The notes beneath the pieces are model-generated. The model worked only from the letters and a program-made list of their open reading frames with translations, ran no database searches and was not told where the DNA came from. The translations under genes were made by a program, and so were the position numbers. This document shows positions 41,735 to 51,547 of a stretch of 55,030 nt of DNA, piece by piece. Origin of the DNA: an uncultured Bacilli bacterium (GTDB lineage Bacteria; Bacillota_I; Bacilli_A; RF39; UBA660); contig CALVVR010000004.1 of the NCBI GenBank assembly GCA_944363915.1, positions 1 to 55,030 of the forward strand, in the 5' to 3' direction. The first letter of the stretch is position 1; every line of letters starts with the position of its first letter.

Positions 41735-42428
41735 CCCATCTTTGAACATTATATATAACATCACCACTCATATTAGTAGCTTTTTTTATATCTTCATTTT
41801 TTTCTGTTTCATATGCCACATCAAAGTGATAAATACCATTTTTTAATTGTTCACGCATCGTATAACCTGTATCCATAACAATACCAGTAAAATCACCTAA
41901 ATTAGAACTTTTAACCTCGACGATTGTTCCACATGGAAACTCTGATAAATCTGCCGCTAATACTCTTACCTCGCCATATTCATCATCGCTATAATAAATA
42001 CCATCATCAATTAAATTAAAGTTCTTTTTATCTTCTGTTTTACATGATACATAGCCACGACCAGAACAAGTTGAACAATCTGGTCCATACCCTGTCATAA
42101 CACCGGTATATTCGCCATTTTTGCCAGTACCAATGATGACTTCTTCATCAACTACTTCTTCTAGAACAACAATTCCATCATCATTGTAATAAACTACACC
42201 ATCTTGACCTTCTTTAATAACTTTAGTTATATTACTTGGTATTGAACTATCAAAAGTTTCAATTGTTTCATGTTCAATAACAGTTGAAATAACATTAACA
42301 TTTTTATCGATATTATTATTGCTTATTTCCGTTGTTTCTTCTTCAAGCGTAAAACCAAACAATGACATAATTGATAATATTCCCAAACTCACCCATTTAC
42401 CAAATAAATTCAGTAAATAAAAATTCAT
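41727..42428 (-). CDS. 3D-domain cell-wall protein (YabE/Rpf-like)
   Basis: 233 residues: one N-terminal hydrophobic helix (KWVSLGILSIMSLFGFTL) that exports or anchors it, a Thr/Ser-rich stalk, and a C-terminal 3D domain with the three conserved aspartates in LAADLSEFPCGT, VMDTGYTM and HFDVAYE. This is the stationary-phase-survival/Rpf-type fold found in YabE and lytic transglycosylases, so peptidoglycan binding or cleavage is expected. The DUF348/G5 repeats of Bacillus YabE are absent, so it is a short version. Lies between tatD and the ksgA group, as yabE does. Promoter TTGACT-17-TAAACT. Confidence 0.88.
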   Translation of the reverse strand: MNFYLLNLFGKWVSLGILSIMSLFGFTLEEETTEISNNNIDKNVNVISTVIEHETIETFDSSIPSNITKVIKEGQDGVVYYNDDGIVVLEEVVDEEVIIGTGKNGEYTGVMTGYGPDCSTCSGRGYVSCKTEDKKNFNLIDDGIYYSDDEYGEVRVLAADLSEFPCGTIVEVKSSNLGDFTGIVMDTGYTMREQLKNGIYHFDVAYETEKNEDIKKATNMSGDVIYNVQRWGW

Positions 42429-42460
42429 TTCTTCACCTCAATTTTGTCTATGATAATTTA

Positions 42461-42489
42461 AGTTTATCACAAATAAGTAGTCAAGTCAA
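42461..42489 (-). promoter_or_regulatory. Promoter of the 3D-domain gene
   Basis: Minus-strand TTGACT (42484-42489), 17-base spacer, TAAACT (42461-42466). A dyad GTCAA-A-TTGAC at 42485-42495 overlaps the -35. Confidence 0.55.
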
Positions 42490-42512
42490 ATTGACACTTT
42501 ACCTTTAAAATA

Positions 42513-43259
42513 CTACAATTTTATTTTCAAATTAAACTGATCAATAGCATTTAAAGTTGTTTGCTTTAATACTCCTTCTAAAGAAATTCCTTTAATTTCA
42601 GATAATGTTTTAGCAACATAAATAATATTATATGGCTCATTTTGTTTACCTCGATATGGTTCTGGAGTTAAAAATGGGCTATCTGTTTCTAACATTAAAT
42701 ATTTTAAATCTATTTCTTTAAGAACATCTTTTAATTTACTATTTTTAAATGTCACTACTCCTCCTATTCCTAAACGGCAATTAATTTTAATAAAATTTTT
42801 AGCCATTTCCAAACTACCACTATAGCAATGAATATCTTTTTTTAATTCTGGATAATCTTTTAATATTTCATAAGTATCATTAGTTGCTTCTCTATTATGT
42901 ATAACAACTGGTTTATTATATTTACGAGCTAAATCCAACTGTTTTATAAATATTTCTTTTTGTTTTTCTTTATTATCTTTATTCCAATAATAGTCTAAGC
43001 CAATTTCACCAATTCCAACAATTTTTTCATTATTTAAATTTTCTTCGATAAATTTTAAACTATTAGAACTACATTCTTCAGTTGGGTGAATACCAATTGT
43101 CCCATAAACATTAGGATATTTTTTGCAAAGCTCTAAAACTTCTTTATTATCTTGGTCATTAGTACCACTTACAATAACTATATTATTATCCATTTTATTT
43201 ATTACTTCATCTATATTAGTATAATATTCTTTAAAAACATGACAGTGCGTATCAATCAT
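42513..43259 (-). CDS. tatD: TatD-family metal-dependent DNase
   Basis: A TIM-barrel metallohydrolase of 248 residues with 3'-5' exonuclease or DNase activity in the family. Metal ligands: MIDTHCHV, GEIGLDYYW, KPVVIHNREA, HCYSG and ETDSPFLTPEPYRGK. The start at 43259 has GGAGG upstream; the longer ORF reading continues upstream of it. Next to the 3D-domain gene as in the Bacillus tatD-yabE order. Confidence 0.95.
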   Translation of the reverse strand: MIDTHCHVFKEYYTNIDEVINKMDNNIVIVSGTNDQDNKEVLELCKKYPNVYGTIGIHPTEECSSNSLKFIEENLNNEKIVGIGEIGLDYYWNKDNKEKQKEIFIKQLDLARKYNKPVVIHNREATNDTYEILKDYPELKKDIHCYSGSLEMAKNFIKINCRLGIGGVVTFKNSKLKDVLKEIDLKYLMLETDSPFLTPEPYRGKQNEPYNIIYVAKTLSEIKGISLEGVLKQTTLNAIDQFNLKIKL

Positions 43260-43287
43260 AATAAAACCTCCACCATAATTATACAAT

Positions 43288-43325
43288 AAAACAAGAAAAC
43301 TTTAACTTTTTTGTTTTCTTGTTTT
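43288..43325. terminator. Inverted repeat between 56-residue ORF and tatD
   Basis: A perfect 13-base repeat AAAACAAGAAAAC (43288-43300) and GTTTTCTTGTTTT (43313-43325) with a 12-base T-rich loop. The stop codon of the small membrane protein is in the loop. Confidence 0.65.
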
Positions 43326-43472
43326 AATATAATACTTTAAAAATATTACTCCCACTAATACTAAATACACAAAATCGACAACATTAAATTTTATTATCAC
43401 ACTAGCAATAGCTACAAAAACTGGTATGAATAACAAAATTAAGGCTGAACACTCCGTTAATTTGCGTGCCAT
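43302..43472 (-). CDS. Small two-helix membrane protein
   Basis: A 56-residue ORF, MARKLTECSALILLFIPVFV at the start, with two hydrophobic segments (about 10-27 and 31-46) and a basic end (YYIKTRKQKS). RBS AGAAGGGA 11 bases upstream; a possible promoter TTGTGT-18-TATAGT lies before it. It is short, so chance is possible, but the RBS, promoter, terminator and hydrophobic pattern agree. Function unknown. It lies between spoVT and tatD. Confidence 0.6.
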   Translation of the reverse strand: MARKLTECSALILLFIPVFVAIASVIIKFNVVDFVYLVLVGVIFLKYYIKTRKQKS

Positions 43473-43577
43473 TTCTAATTTTTCCCTTCTGTTATTTTTA
43501 CGACACTATCACTATAACATATTATTTTATTTAAACACAACATTTTTTGTATACAAATAGCGACATTTTACGCATGT

Positions 43578-44108
43578 TTACACTTCTTCAAGATGATTAC
43601 TTAAAAATTTAGAAGCTATTTGTGTAAGCTTTAAATCAACATCTTCAACATTATCTTCAGTACTAATTATCATAACTAAACCAATCACATCACCAGCAAC
43701 AATAACTGGGCTAACAGCATAAGTACATTCTAAATCTTTATCGGTTATTTTTAAATTTTTTTTATGTCTTTCCAACATTTCTTCTCTTCTTTTTATTTTT
43801 GATTCTAAATCAGTTCCAATACTTTTATTTAACAATTCTTTTTTTAATGGTCCCGAAACAGCTAAAATACTATTAGTATCGGTAATTAAAATATTATTTT
43901 TAACAAAAGAATAAATTGAGTCAGTAATATTTTGCGCGAAATCATTTAAATTTTTAATAACTGAATATTTTTTTAAAATAATATCTTCATTATTAATTAA
44001 TATCTCTAAACTTTCTCCTTCTTTTATTCTTAAGCTTCTTCTAATTTCTTTAGGTATAACAATTCGGCCTAATTCATCAATTCTTCTTACTATACCTGTC
44101 GTTTTCAT
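43578..44108 (-). CDS. spoVT: Stage V sporulation protein T (SpoVT), AbrB family
   Basis: 176 residues: an N-terminal AbrB/MazE swapped-hairpin DNA-binding domain (KTTGIVRRIDELGRIVIPKE, then IRRSLRIKEGESLEI) and a C-terminal GAF-like domain. In Bacillus it is the forespore regulator acting with sigma-G and is near mfd, as here. A dyad ATTTAG/CTAAAT (44121-44139) lies just upstream and could be an operator. RBS GAGGTGAA. Confidence 0.96.
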   Translation of the reverse strand: MKTTGIVRRIDELGRIVIPKEIRRSLRIKEGESLEILINNEDIILKKYSVIKNLNDFAQNITDSIYSFVKNNILITDTNSILAVSGPLKKELLNKSIGTDLESKIKRREEMLERHKKNLKITDKDLECTYAVSPVIVAGDVIGLVMIISTEDNVEDVDLKLTQIASKFLSNHLEEV

Positions 44109-44155
44109 ATTTCACCTCGAATTTAGTTTTACCTAAATAATAATAAAATATACTT

Positions 44156-44181
44156 AAAAACTAAAGATTTTACTCTTTAGT
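44156..44181 (-). terminator. Terminator of mfd
   Basis: Stem ACTAAAGA/TCTTTAGT (44160-44181) followed by T on the minus strand; the mfd stop is inside the hairpin. Confidence 0.85.
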
Positions 44182-47100
44182 TGCTGATTCAATAACAAAT
44201 AATAAATCAATTAAATAATAGATAAAATGCTTTTCTAAATTAAGTGTTTTTAAAGTAATAATTAAATTACCACCCATCATACCAAATTTAAAGTTATTAT
44301 TTATTTTTAAAGTATCCAAGAATAATTTTTCCCCATCAATTTTAGAAGTTATTTCTTTATCTAACATTACTTCCACAGCATTATTGGTTTGTTTAACTTT
44401 TTTAATCTTAAGTTTATTGGCTAAAGCTTCAAACCATTCTTCATACATATAAATTAGCAATTTATCAGATATTTTACCAAAACGATCTTCTAATTCTTTT
44501 TGAACTGATATTAATTTATCATAACTATCGATTTCATTGATTTTTTTATGAATTTCAATTTTTAATTCTTCTTCTTTAACATAATTATCATCGATATATG
44601 TATCTACTTCAATTAAAGGTTGGGTATCCTCTTCTTCTGTTACTTCGATTCCCTTTAATTTATCAATTTCTTGTTTTAATAGTTCGGTAAATAATTCTAT
44701 TCCCACACTATCGACAAAACCAGCTTGTTCACTACCTAGAAAATCTCCAGCTCCTCTTAGCGATAAATCACGCATCGCAATTGATAATCCACTACCTAAT
44801 TCAGTAAATTCTTTAATTGCATTTAATCTTTTGTGAGCTATTTCGGATAATATTTTACTATTATCATACATCAAATAACAATAAGCAATTTTATTAGTTC
44901 GACCAACACGACCTCTTAATTGATACAATTGTGATAAACCAAACTTATCAGCATCAATGACAATTAAGGTATTAGCATTTGGTATATCGATACCTGTTTC
45001 AATGATTGTCGTACACAACAAAACATCAAATTCTTTATTAATAAATCTAAGCATTATATCTTCTAATTCAGTTTTATTCATTCTTCCATGAGCACAAACT
45101 ACTTTAGCATCAGGTACTAAAAAAGAAATTTCCTCTAATTTACTATTCATATTATCAATCCGATTATATAGTAAAAATACTTGCCCATTTCGTGATAATT
45201 CTTTATAAATAGCATCTTTGATTAATTTTTTATTATAAGAAACAACATATGTCTGTACAGGATAACGATTGTTAGGTGGCGTTTCAATTGTTGATAAACC
45301 TCTAATTCCTGATAGCGACATTTGTAAAGTACGAGGGATTGGCGTTGCTGATAAAGTTAAAACATCAATATTACTTTTTAATTTTTTTATTTTTTCTTTA
45401 TGAGTAACACCAAAACGTTGTTCTTCGTCAATTATTAACAAACCTAAATCTTTATAAACGATTTCATCATTAAGTAACTTATGTGTACCTATTACAAAAT
45501 CAACTTTACCCTCTTTAATATCATTAACTGTTTCTTTAAATTTTTTAGGAGTTATAAAACGATTAACTAATCTAATATTAACAGGAAATGATTTAAAACG
45601 TTCTAAGGCATTTTGGTAGTGTTGATTAGATAAAATCGTTGTCGGACAAAGTAGTGCTACCTGTTTACCTGATAAAATAGCTTTAAAAGCTGCTCTAAAA
45701 GCGATTTCCGTCTTACCATATCCAACATCGCCACACAATAATCTATCCATTGGATGTGGACTTTCCATATCTTTTTTTATCTCTTCCCACACTTTTATTT
45801 GATCTTTAGTTTCTTCATATGGAAATTCTTTATCAAATTCAATTTGGTTTTCGTCATCAGAATTAAATTTAAATCCTGGACTCATTTGTCTTAAAGCAAA
45901 TAATTTAAGCAATTCCTTAGCTATATCTTTAGCTCTAGCTTTAGCTTTTAATTTAACTTTAGTCCATTCAGTTGTTCCTAATTTATTTAATTTAGGTTCA
46001 TACCCTTCTTTTGAGCTATATTTACTAATCATTTCGATTTTTTCGACAGGAATATATAATTTATCCCCACCTTTATATTCTATTTGAAGATAGTCCTTAT
46101 TTAAGCCATTTTTAGTAATTGTCTTCATTCCTAAATAACGCCCAATACCATGAATATTATGAACAATGTAGTCACCAACCTCTAGTTTAGTAATATCTTT
46201 TATTCTTGTTCCATATTTAAAATTAGTTTTATAAGGCATTATTTTACTATTTTTATTAAATATTTCATTTTCACTAATAAAGACATAATTGTTATAAATA
46301 AAACCTTCATTAATATTAAAAATCACAATATTTATTTTATTTTCATATATTTCATTAATATTAGTAAATACGCAATCAACTTCATCAATTATTTTATTAG
46401 CTTGATAACGATTAGATACACAAATAATAACAGTTTTTGTTTTTGAATATTTAGCTAAAATTTGCTTCATTATTTCAATATTAGTAAATTTATCTTCTAA
46501 TTTATGAGAGTTATAATTTATATCAAAGGTATCTTTTTGATATAAATTTATTGAATCATAAGAAGGGAAATCATGAAAATATTTAGTATTTTTATCTAAA
46601 TTATTACTAGTATTATATTCAAATACTTCTTCTAATAAATTATTATATCCTACTTTAATATCATCTAATTCATTATAAAATAATAAACCATTCATATATT
46701 CATAAATATTGGAACTTCCATATTTGATTAAATCACGATGATGATATTCAAAATCAATATCTTTATCAATTAAAAATTCGGAGTTAGGAACGATTTCTAC
46801 TTCTTTAATTGTATCAATTGTCAATTGGGTATTAATATCAAAAAATCTAATTGACTCAATTTCATCACCCCAAAATTCAATTCTTATTGGATTATTATAG
46901 TTAGTTGGAAAAATATCGACGACATATCCACGTATTGCCATTTCACCAGTTTTATTGACTACTACATCACGTTCATAGCCAATATTATAAAACTTTTTAG
47001 TTAAATCTTTTATATCGAAAGAATCACCGACTTTTAATTTTACATAACTGTTAACAAAATTATCTTTAGTTGGTAAAAATCTTAAATAGCCCATTAAATT

Positions 47101-47406
47101 AGTAACGACAATCCCTTTATTTTTTTTAACAATAGTATCTAAAGTTTCTAGGCGTGTCATTTTAAAATCTGGCGAAATAGCTAAGACTTCACTTGTCATG
47201 AAATCATCCATTGGAAAAAAGTAAACTTCATTAATATAATTTTTTAAAGTTTGATAAAATTTATTTGCTTCATATAGACTGTTACAAACAACTAAAATTA
47301 AATTATCGTGGTAGAAATTACTAATATAGATACATTTTAATTCGTCTGTTAATCCACCAATTTCTTTACCGTTATAATTATTAAATAATTTTTTAAATAT
47401 ATTCAT
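44170..47406 (-). CDS. mfd: Transcription-repair coupling factor Mfd
   Basis: A 1078-residue ATPase that removes stalled RNA polymerase from DNA damage and recruits UvrA. Domains in order: UvrB-like N-terminal region, RNAP-interaction domain (about 410-480, GDYIVHNIHGIGRYLGM), translocase with Walker A LLCGDVGYGKTEIA (about 560), DEEQ box LLIIDEEQRFG, and motif VI LYQLRGRVGR, then the C-terminal TRG/D7 part. The length is a little below the usual 1150. RBS GGAGGTGAA. Between pth and spoVT, as in Bacillus. Confidence 0.98.
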   Translation of the reverse strand: MNIFKKLFNNYNGKEIGGLTDELKCIYISNFYHDNLILVVCNSLYEANKFYQTLKNYINEVYFFPMDDFMTSEVLAISPDFKMTRLETLDTIVKKNKGIVVTNLMGYLRFLPTKDNFVNSYVKLKVGDSFDIKDLTKKFYNIGYERDVVVNKTGEMAIRGYVVDIFPTNYNNPIRIEFWGDEIESIRFFDINTQLTIDTIKEVEIVPNSEFLIDKDIDFEYHHRDLIKYGSSNIYEYMNGLLFYNELDDIKVGYNNLLEEVFEYNTSNNLDKNTKYFHDFPSYDSINLYQKDTFDINYNSHKLEDKFTNIEIMKQILAKYSKTKTVIICVSNRYQANKIIDEVDCVFTNINEIYENKINIVIFNINEGFIYNNYVFISENEIFNKNSKIMPYKTNFKYGTRIKDITKLEVGDYIVHNIHGIGRYLGMKTITKNGLNKDYLQIEYKGGDKLYIPVEKIEMISKYSSKEGYEPKLNKLGTTEWTKVKLKAKARAKDIAKELLKLFALRQMSPGFKFNSDDENQIEFDKEFPYEETKDQIKVWEEIKKDMESPHPMDRLLCGDVGYGKTEIAFRAAFKAILSGKQVALLCPTTILSNQHYQNALERFKSFPVNIRLVNRFITPKKFKETVNDIKEGKVDFVIGTHKLLNDEIVYKDLGLLIIDEEQRFGVTHKEKIKKLKSNIDVLTLSATPIPRTLQMSLSGIRGLSTIETPPNNRYPVQTYVVSYNKKLIKDAIYKELSRNGQVFLLYNRIDNMNSKLEEISFLVPDAKVVCAHGRMNKTELEDIMLRFINKEFDVLLCTTIIETGIDIPNANTLIVIDADKFGLSQLYQLRGRVGRTNKIAYCYLMYDNSKILSEIAHKRLNAIKEFTELGSGLSIAMRDLSLRGAGDFLGSEQAGFVDSVGIELFTELLKQEIDKLKGIEVTEEEDTQPLIEVDTYIDDNYVKEEELKIEIHKKINEIDSYDKLISVQKELEDRFGKISDKLLIYMYEEWFEALANKLKIKKVKQTNNAVEVMLDKEITSKIDGEKLFLDTLKINNNFKFGMMGGNLIITLKTLNLEKHFIYYLIDLLFVIESATKE

Positions 47407-47422
47407 AATTCACCTCCTCGCC

Positions 47423-47444
47423 AAAAAAGATACATTAAGTATCT
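47423..47444 (-). terminator. Terminator between pth and mfd
   Basis: Stem AGATAC/GTATCT (47428-47444) followed by six T on the minus strand. It could attenuate read-through into mfd. Confidence 0.7.
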
Positions 47445-47994
47445 AATTATATTTATTCATTAAGTTTTCAAAAGATAAAGTAACAAAATCGTTAATGATA
47501 TCTGGCATAATTTTAATAACTTTATTCAATTTTTCTAATTCTTCGTCACTGAATTTTCCCAATACATAATCAATCATATCTATATTATTTTTAGAAATTC
47601 CGATTCTTATTCTTTTATATTCGTTTGTTTTTAAATTTGCTTCAATATTCTTTAAACCATTATGACCACCAGAGCCACCTTTATAACGAATTTTAAAAGT
47701 TCCAATTTCTAGATCCATGTCATCGTGGATAATTAAAATATCATTAATATCAATCTTAAAATAATTGATATATTTTATAATGACATCGCCAGATAAATTC
47801 ATATATTTTTGTGGTTCAAGCAACATTACTTTTTCACCATTAATAACAGTTTCACAATATAGACCATCAAATTTCGATTTATTAAGTTCTAAATTATTTT
47901 TTTTTAAATATTCATCTATTGCCATGAAGCCAGCATTGTGTCTTGTTCTTTTATATTCGTCTCCTTTATTTCCCAATCCGACAATTAACTTCAT
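47443..47994 (-). CDS. pth: Peptidyl-tRNA hydrolase
   Basis: Cleaves peptidyl-tRNA released from stalled ribosomes. 183 residues with LIVGLGNKGDEYKRTRHNAG (His of the active site in RHNAG), MNLSGDVI, ILIIHDDMDLEIG and GGSGGHNGLKNI. The start at 47994 (MKLIVGLG) is chosen because GAGGTGA is upstream; the longer ORF overlaps the rsmI end. It follows rsmI with one base between. Confidence 0.97.
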   Translation of the reverse strand: MKLIVGLGNKGDEYKRTRHNAGFMAIDEYLKKNNLELNKSKFDGLYCETVINGEKVMLLEPQKYMNLSGDVIIKYINYFKIDINDILIIHDDMDLEIGTFKIRYKGGSGGHNGLKNIEANLKTNEYKRIRIGISKNNIDMIDYVLGKFSDEELEKLNKVIKIMPDIINDFVTLSFENLMNKYN

Positions 47995-47995
47995 T

Positions 47996-48838
47996 TTATT
48001 CACCTCTTTTATGATATTCACTATACACTTCATTTTTATTAAGTTGGCGGTCTTTCGCAACTTTTTTGATTGCTTCTTTTATTTCAAATCCTTCTTTGAT
48101 ATATAAATTAACGTGTTCGACAATTGTCAAATTAGAAAATTGATTGACATTTTTGTTTCCTTCAACAACTATCACAAATTCACCTTTAACAGTGTCAAAA
48201 TGATTAATTATATCTTTTAGCGTACCCCTATAAATCTCTTCAAATTTCTTAGTTATTTCCCGGGAAATGCTGCAATTCCGATTTCCCAACACTTCTAACA
48301 TATCATTTAATGTATCAATTATACGATGTGGTGATTCATAAAAAATTAAAGTTGTATTAAAATTTTTCAAATTTTCTAATTCTTTTTTTCTTTTGCTACT
48401 TTTGCTATTTAAAAAGCCAAAAAAGGTAAAAGGTAATGGTTCAATATTTGATGTTATCAAAGCTGACACAAAAGCAGTAGCCCCAGGTATTGAAACAACA
48501 TTATAATTATTTTCAATAGCTGCTTTAGCTAAATAATACCCTGGATCACTAATAATTGGTGTTCCTCTATCTGTTACTAAACCAACATTTTCGTTATTAT
48601 TTAAATAGCTTAATAATTTTTCAATATTCTCTTTTTCGTTATATTGATGACTTGCGATTAATTTATTTTTTATTTCAAATCTATTTAATAATTGATTAGT
48701 TATTCTTGTGTCTTCAGCAAAAATAACACTAACACTTTTAAGTGTTTCAATAGCACGATAAGTAATATCGTCCATATTACCAATCGGTGTTGCGATTAAA
48801 AATAAAGTTGGTTTACCATCATAACTTTTTTGAATCAT
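47996..48838 (-). CDS. rsmI: 16S rRNA (cytidine1402-2'-O)-methyltransferase RsmI
   Basis: 280 residues. Family marks: TLFLIATPIGNMDDITYRA, FAEDTRITNQLL, SHQYNEKE, GLVTDRGTPIISDPG, and SIPGATAFVSALITSN (SAM site). Methylates the ribose of C1402 in the decoding centre. It lies 11 bases after the tRNA methylase gene; RBS AAGGTGAA. Confidence 0.97.
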   Translation of the reverse strand: MIQKSYDGKPTLFLIATPIGNMDDITYRAIETLKSVSVIFAEDTRITNQLLNRFEIKNKLIASHQYNEKENIEKLLSYLNNNENVGLVTDRGTPIISDPGYYLAKAAIENNYNVVSIPGATAFVSALITSNIEPLPFTFFGFLNSKSSKRKKELENLKNFNTTLIFYESPHRIIDTLNDMLEVLGNRNCSISREITKKFEEIYRGTLKDIINHFDTVKGEFVIVVEGNKNVNQFSNLTIVEHVNLYIKEGFEIKEAIKKVAKDRQLNKNEVYSEYHKRGE

Positions 48839-48849
48839 TTAATTCACCT

Positions 48850-49569
48850 TCATTCAAAATATTTTTTTATTTGTTCTGTATATTCACCATTATCTAAATG
48901 AGTATAAATAGGTGGTAAAATTTTTAATCCTTCTTTACCATTTTTAGTTCCTTCAACTAATAAAATATTTGCTTCCATATTAGTTTTAGGATAAATAAAC
49001 TGCACTTTTTTAGGCTCAATATTATATTTTCGCATAGTTGTTATAATATCAACTAAACGATCAGGGCGATGAACAATAGCAATATAACCATTATTTTTAA
49101 GCAGTTTTTTAGCTATTTTAAAAATATCATCTAAATTTAATTTTACTTCGTGACGAGCGATTGTTTTATAATCATTTTTATTTAAATTAGAATCTTTATT
49201 TACTTTAAAAAACGGTGGATTACAAGTAATTACATCAAAAGATTCAGTTTCAAATTGTTTATAGATTTCATTAATATCAGCATTTATGATTTCGATTTGA
49301 TTATTTAATTTATTAATGTCAACTGATTTTTGAGCTAATTCAAAAACCTCTTTTTGAATTTCTACGCCAATTATTTTTGCTTTAGTTTTAGTAGATAAAA
49401 TTAAAGGTATCGGTGCATTACCACAACCGATATCTAATATTTTATTAACATTTTTATTTATTGTTACAAAATTGGGTAATAATACTGAATCCAAAGAAAA
49501 ATTAAACATTTGCGTATCTTGTACAATATAATAATCTTTAAATCCTAGTAAATAATTAATTACTTCCAT
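48850..49569 (-). CDS. tRNA1(Val) (adenine37-N6)-methyltransferase-like protein
   Basis: A 239-residue SAM-dependent methylase of the YabB/TrmN6 family. Motif I is ILDIGCGNAPIPLIL and motif IV is ITCNPPFFKV, the N6-adenine type NPPF. It overlaps the end of ricT by 14 bases. It occupies the place of yabB in Bacillus. Modification of a tRNA adenine is inferred. Confidence 0.93.
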   Translation of the reverse strand: MEVINYLLGFKDYYIVQDTQMFNFSLDSVLLPNFVTINKNVNKILDIGCGNAPIPLILSTKTKAKIIGVEIQKEVFELAQKSVDINKLNNQIEIINADINEIYKQFETESFDVITCNPPFFKVNKDSNLNKNDYKTIARHEVKLNLDDIFKIAKKLLKNNGYIAIVHRPDRLVDIITTMRKYNIEPKKVQFIYPKTNMEANILLVEGTKNGKEGLKILPPIYTHLDNGEYTEQIKKYFE

Positions 49570-50341
49570 CGATTTCCACTACTCCAACATCTGGAATATT
49601 GACGCTATATTTTTTATTTAAAATATCTAAATTTACTACTTTACCTTTACCTTTTTCTGTTTCGACAATTGATCCTAATTTTGGTAAATTTTTTCGATAT
49701 TCTTTATATGTTTCATCTTCATACTTTAAACAACATAAAAGTCTACAACAAACGCCATTAATTTTATTTGGATTAAGTGATAAATTTTGGTTTTTGGCCA
49801 TATTGATAGATATTGCTGCTATATCTGATTCAAATCTAGCACAACATAATTGTCTTCCACATAATCCACAACCACCAATTTCCTTAGCTTTATCACGAAC
49901 GCCAACTTGTCTTAATTCGATTCTAGTTTTATAAATATTAGCTAATTCTTTAGCTAATTGTCTAAAATCAACACGATTATCTGATAAAAATCTAAATAAT
50001 AATTGTGAACGATCAAAAGTAAAATTTGCATCCATTATTTGCATATTTAATTTTAATTTTTTTACTAATTGACTACATTTGTTTAAAGCTTCTTCAGCAT
50101 CACGTAAATTCTTTTTGTGTTCTATGAAGTCTTTTTTGGTTGATATTCTAACAACATCCTTAAGTGGTGATTTTAATTTATCATCATCAATATCAAAAGG
50201 AGGCAAAATAACTTTACCAAATTGTAATCCTCTTTCTGTTTCTACAATTACTGTTACATTTCTTCTTAAATCTAAAGATTTAGGATTAAAATAATATATT
50301 TGTTTAGTATTTTCAAAAGAAACACCTACTACTCTAATCAT
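49556..50341 (-). CDS. ricT: RicT (PSP1-domain, YaaT) regulator
   Basis: 261 residues with a PSP1 domain. The cysteine sets GGCGLCGRQLCCARF and NGVCCRLLCCLKYE (about 157-205) are the ligands for the iron-sulfur clusters of the RicAFT complex, which in Bacillus supports RNase Y maturation, competence, biofilm and sporulation. It overlaps the end of holB by four bases (ATGA). Confidence 0.96.
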   Translation of the reverse strand: MIRVVGVSFENTKQIYYFNPKSLDLRRNVTVIVETERGLQFGKVILPPFDIDDDKLKSPLKDVVRISTKKDFIEHKKNLRDAEEALNKCSQLVKKLKLNMQIMDANFTFDRSQLLFRFLSDNRVDFRQLAKELANIYKTRIELRQVGVRDKAKEIGGCGLCGRQLCCARFESDIAAISINMAKNQNLSLNPNKINGVCCRLLCCLKYEDETYKEYRKNLPKLGSIVETEKGKGKVVNLDILNKKYSVNIPDVGVVEIDGSN

Positions 50342-51303
50342 TTTCCACCTTCTTCCATTTCTATAATAATTTTATCCATTAATAAATTTAAATTAGCATT
50401 ATTATCTAAATAGTTACGATTTTCATTTAATACTTTAATTTTATTTATCAACATATCAATTTGATTTAATTCAGCTATTTTAGTTATTTCATCTAAATAA
50501 TCATTAAATATTTCAATTGGGCAATTTATTTTATAATTTAAAACATCTTTATAAAAATAAATAATAATTAATATTGCCCAGGAAATATTTTCTTTTAAAG
50601 AAAAATAATTGAACCAATAATCATTCATATATAATAGCACTTTTTTATGATTTTTTTCATAAAAATTAATAAATTTTAATATTGCACTAATTTTTTCATT
50701 ATTTGTCTCATCTTCGATAAATTTTTGATATTCTTCATCGGTATCAGTTATTAAAAGTCCGATTTTTTGAAAAGTATCTTTTTCATTTAAAAAATTAGCT
50801 TGTCCATTCAAAGAAATTATTTGGCAGCGGGAAATAATTGTTTCTAATAATTGATAACGATTAGCAGTAATTAAAATGGCAATTATTCCCGCTTGAGGCT
50901 CTTCTAAAAATTTTAAAATTGTATTTGCTGAATTAATATTTAATTTATCGGCTTTATTAATAATATAAACTTTTTTATTACCAATAATTGATTTTTTATT
51001 AAATTCTTCCTGTAATTCTATTAATTGTTCTTTTTTTACCCAGTTACCATCAGGATTAATTATTTTTAATTCTGGAAAATTATTATCGTCGATCATCTGA
51101 CATTGCACACAGTTTTTACAATCAGGTTGTCCATTGTTATAATTTGGACACAATAATAATTTAGCAAAAGTTAAAGCAAATTCAAAACCATCAGGGCAAT
51201 TATTAGTTTCGATTAAATAAGCATGAGCATAATGTTTATTATCCAAAGTGTTACTTATAATTTTATAAGCAATTGGTTGATTTTGTTTAAATTTTTCTAA
51301 CAT
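50338..51303 (-). CDS. holB: DNA polymerase III delta' subunit
   Basis: 321 residues, clamp-loader subunit. It has the arrangement LLCPNYNNGQPDCKNCVQCQ (Cys4 zinc site, about 49-68), EEPQAGIIAILITANRYQLL and the SRCQIIS motif (SRC finger) but no P-loop, as for delta'. RBS AAAGGAG. The start at 51303 replaces an upstream ATG that lacks spacing. Confidence 0.95.
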   Translation of the reverse strand: MLEKFKQNQPIAYKIISNTLDNKHYAHAYLIETNNCPDGFEFALTFAKLLLCPNYNNGQPDCKNCVQCQMIDDNNFPELKIINPDGNWVKKEQLIELQEEFNKKSIIGNKKVYIINKADKLNINSANTILKFLEEPQAGIIAILITANRYQLLETIISRCQIISLNGQANFLNEKDTFQKIGLLITDTDEEYQKFIEDETNNEKISAILKFINFYEKNHKKVLLYMNDYWFNYFSLKENISWAILIIIYFYKDVLNYKINCPIEIFNDYLDEITKIAELNQIDMLINKIKVLNENRNYLDNNANLNLLMDKIIIEMEEGGK

Positions 51304-51317
51304 AACACTCACTCCTT

Positions 51318-51506
51318 TTAAAAAACAACAATTAAAACTATGATTAATGCAAAAAGTGCTGGTATTCCAAATACGGTAAGAAGTCCAATTGTAATTAGAT
51401 TAATTGGAATAGTTAAGTTAATTGGAGTTACAATCAAATTATAACCATACAAAACAAATGCACTTATTATAGCTTTTTTTAAAATATTGAAAATTTTTTT
51501 AATCAT
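51318..51506 (-). CDS. bofA: BofA family pro-sigma-K processing inhibitor
   Basis: A 62-residue membrane protein with two hydrophobic helices and the motif PINLITIGLLTVFGIPALFAL typical of BofA. In Bacillus it holds SpoIVFB inactive until the sigma-K checkpoint. RBS GGTGA. It lies between holB and recR, as in Bacillus. Confidence 0.93.
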   Translation of the reverse strand: MIKKIFNILKKAIISAFVLYGYNLIVTPINLTIPINLITIGLLTVFGIPALFALIIVLIVVF

Positions 51507-51547
51507 TTTTTATTTCACCAATAAAAATTATGATTTGAAAAAGTTTA

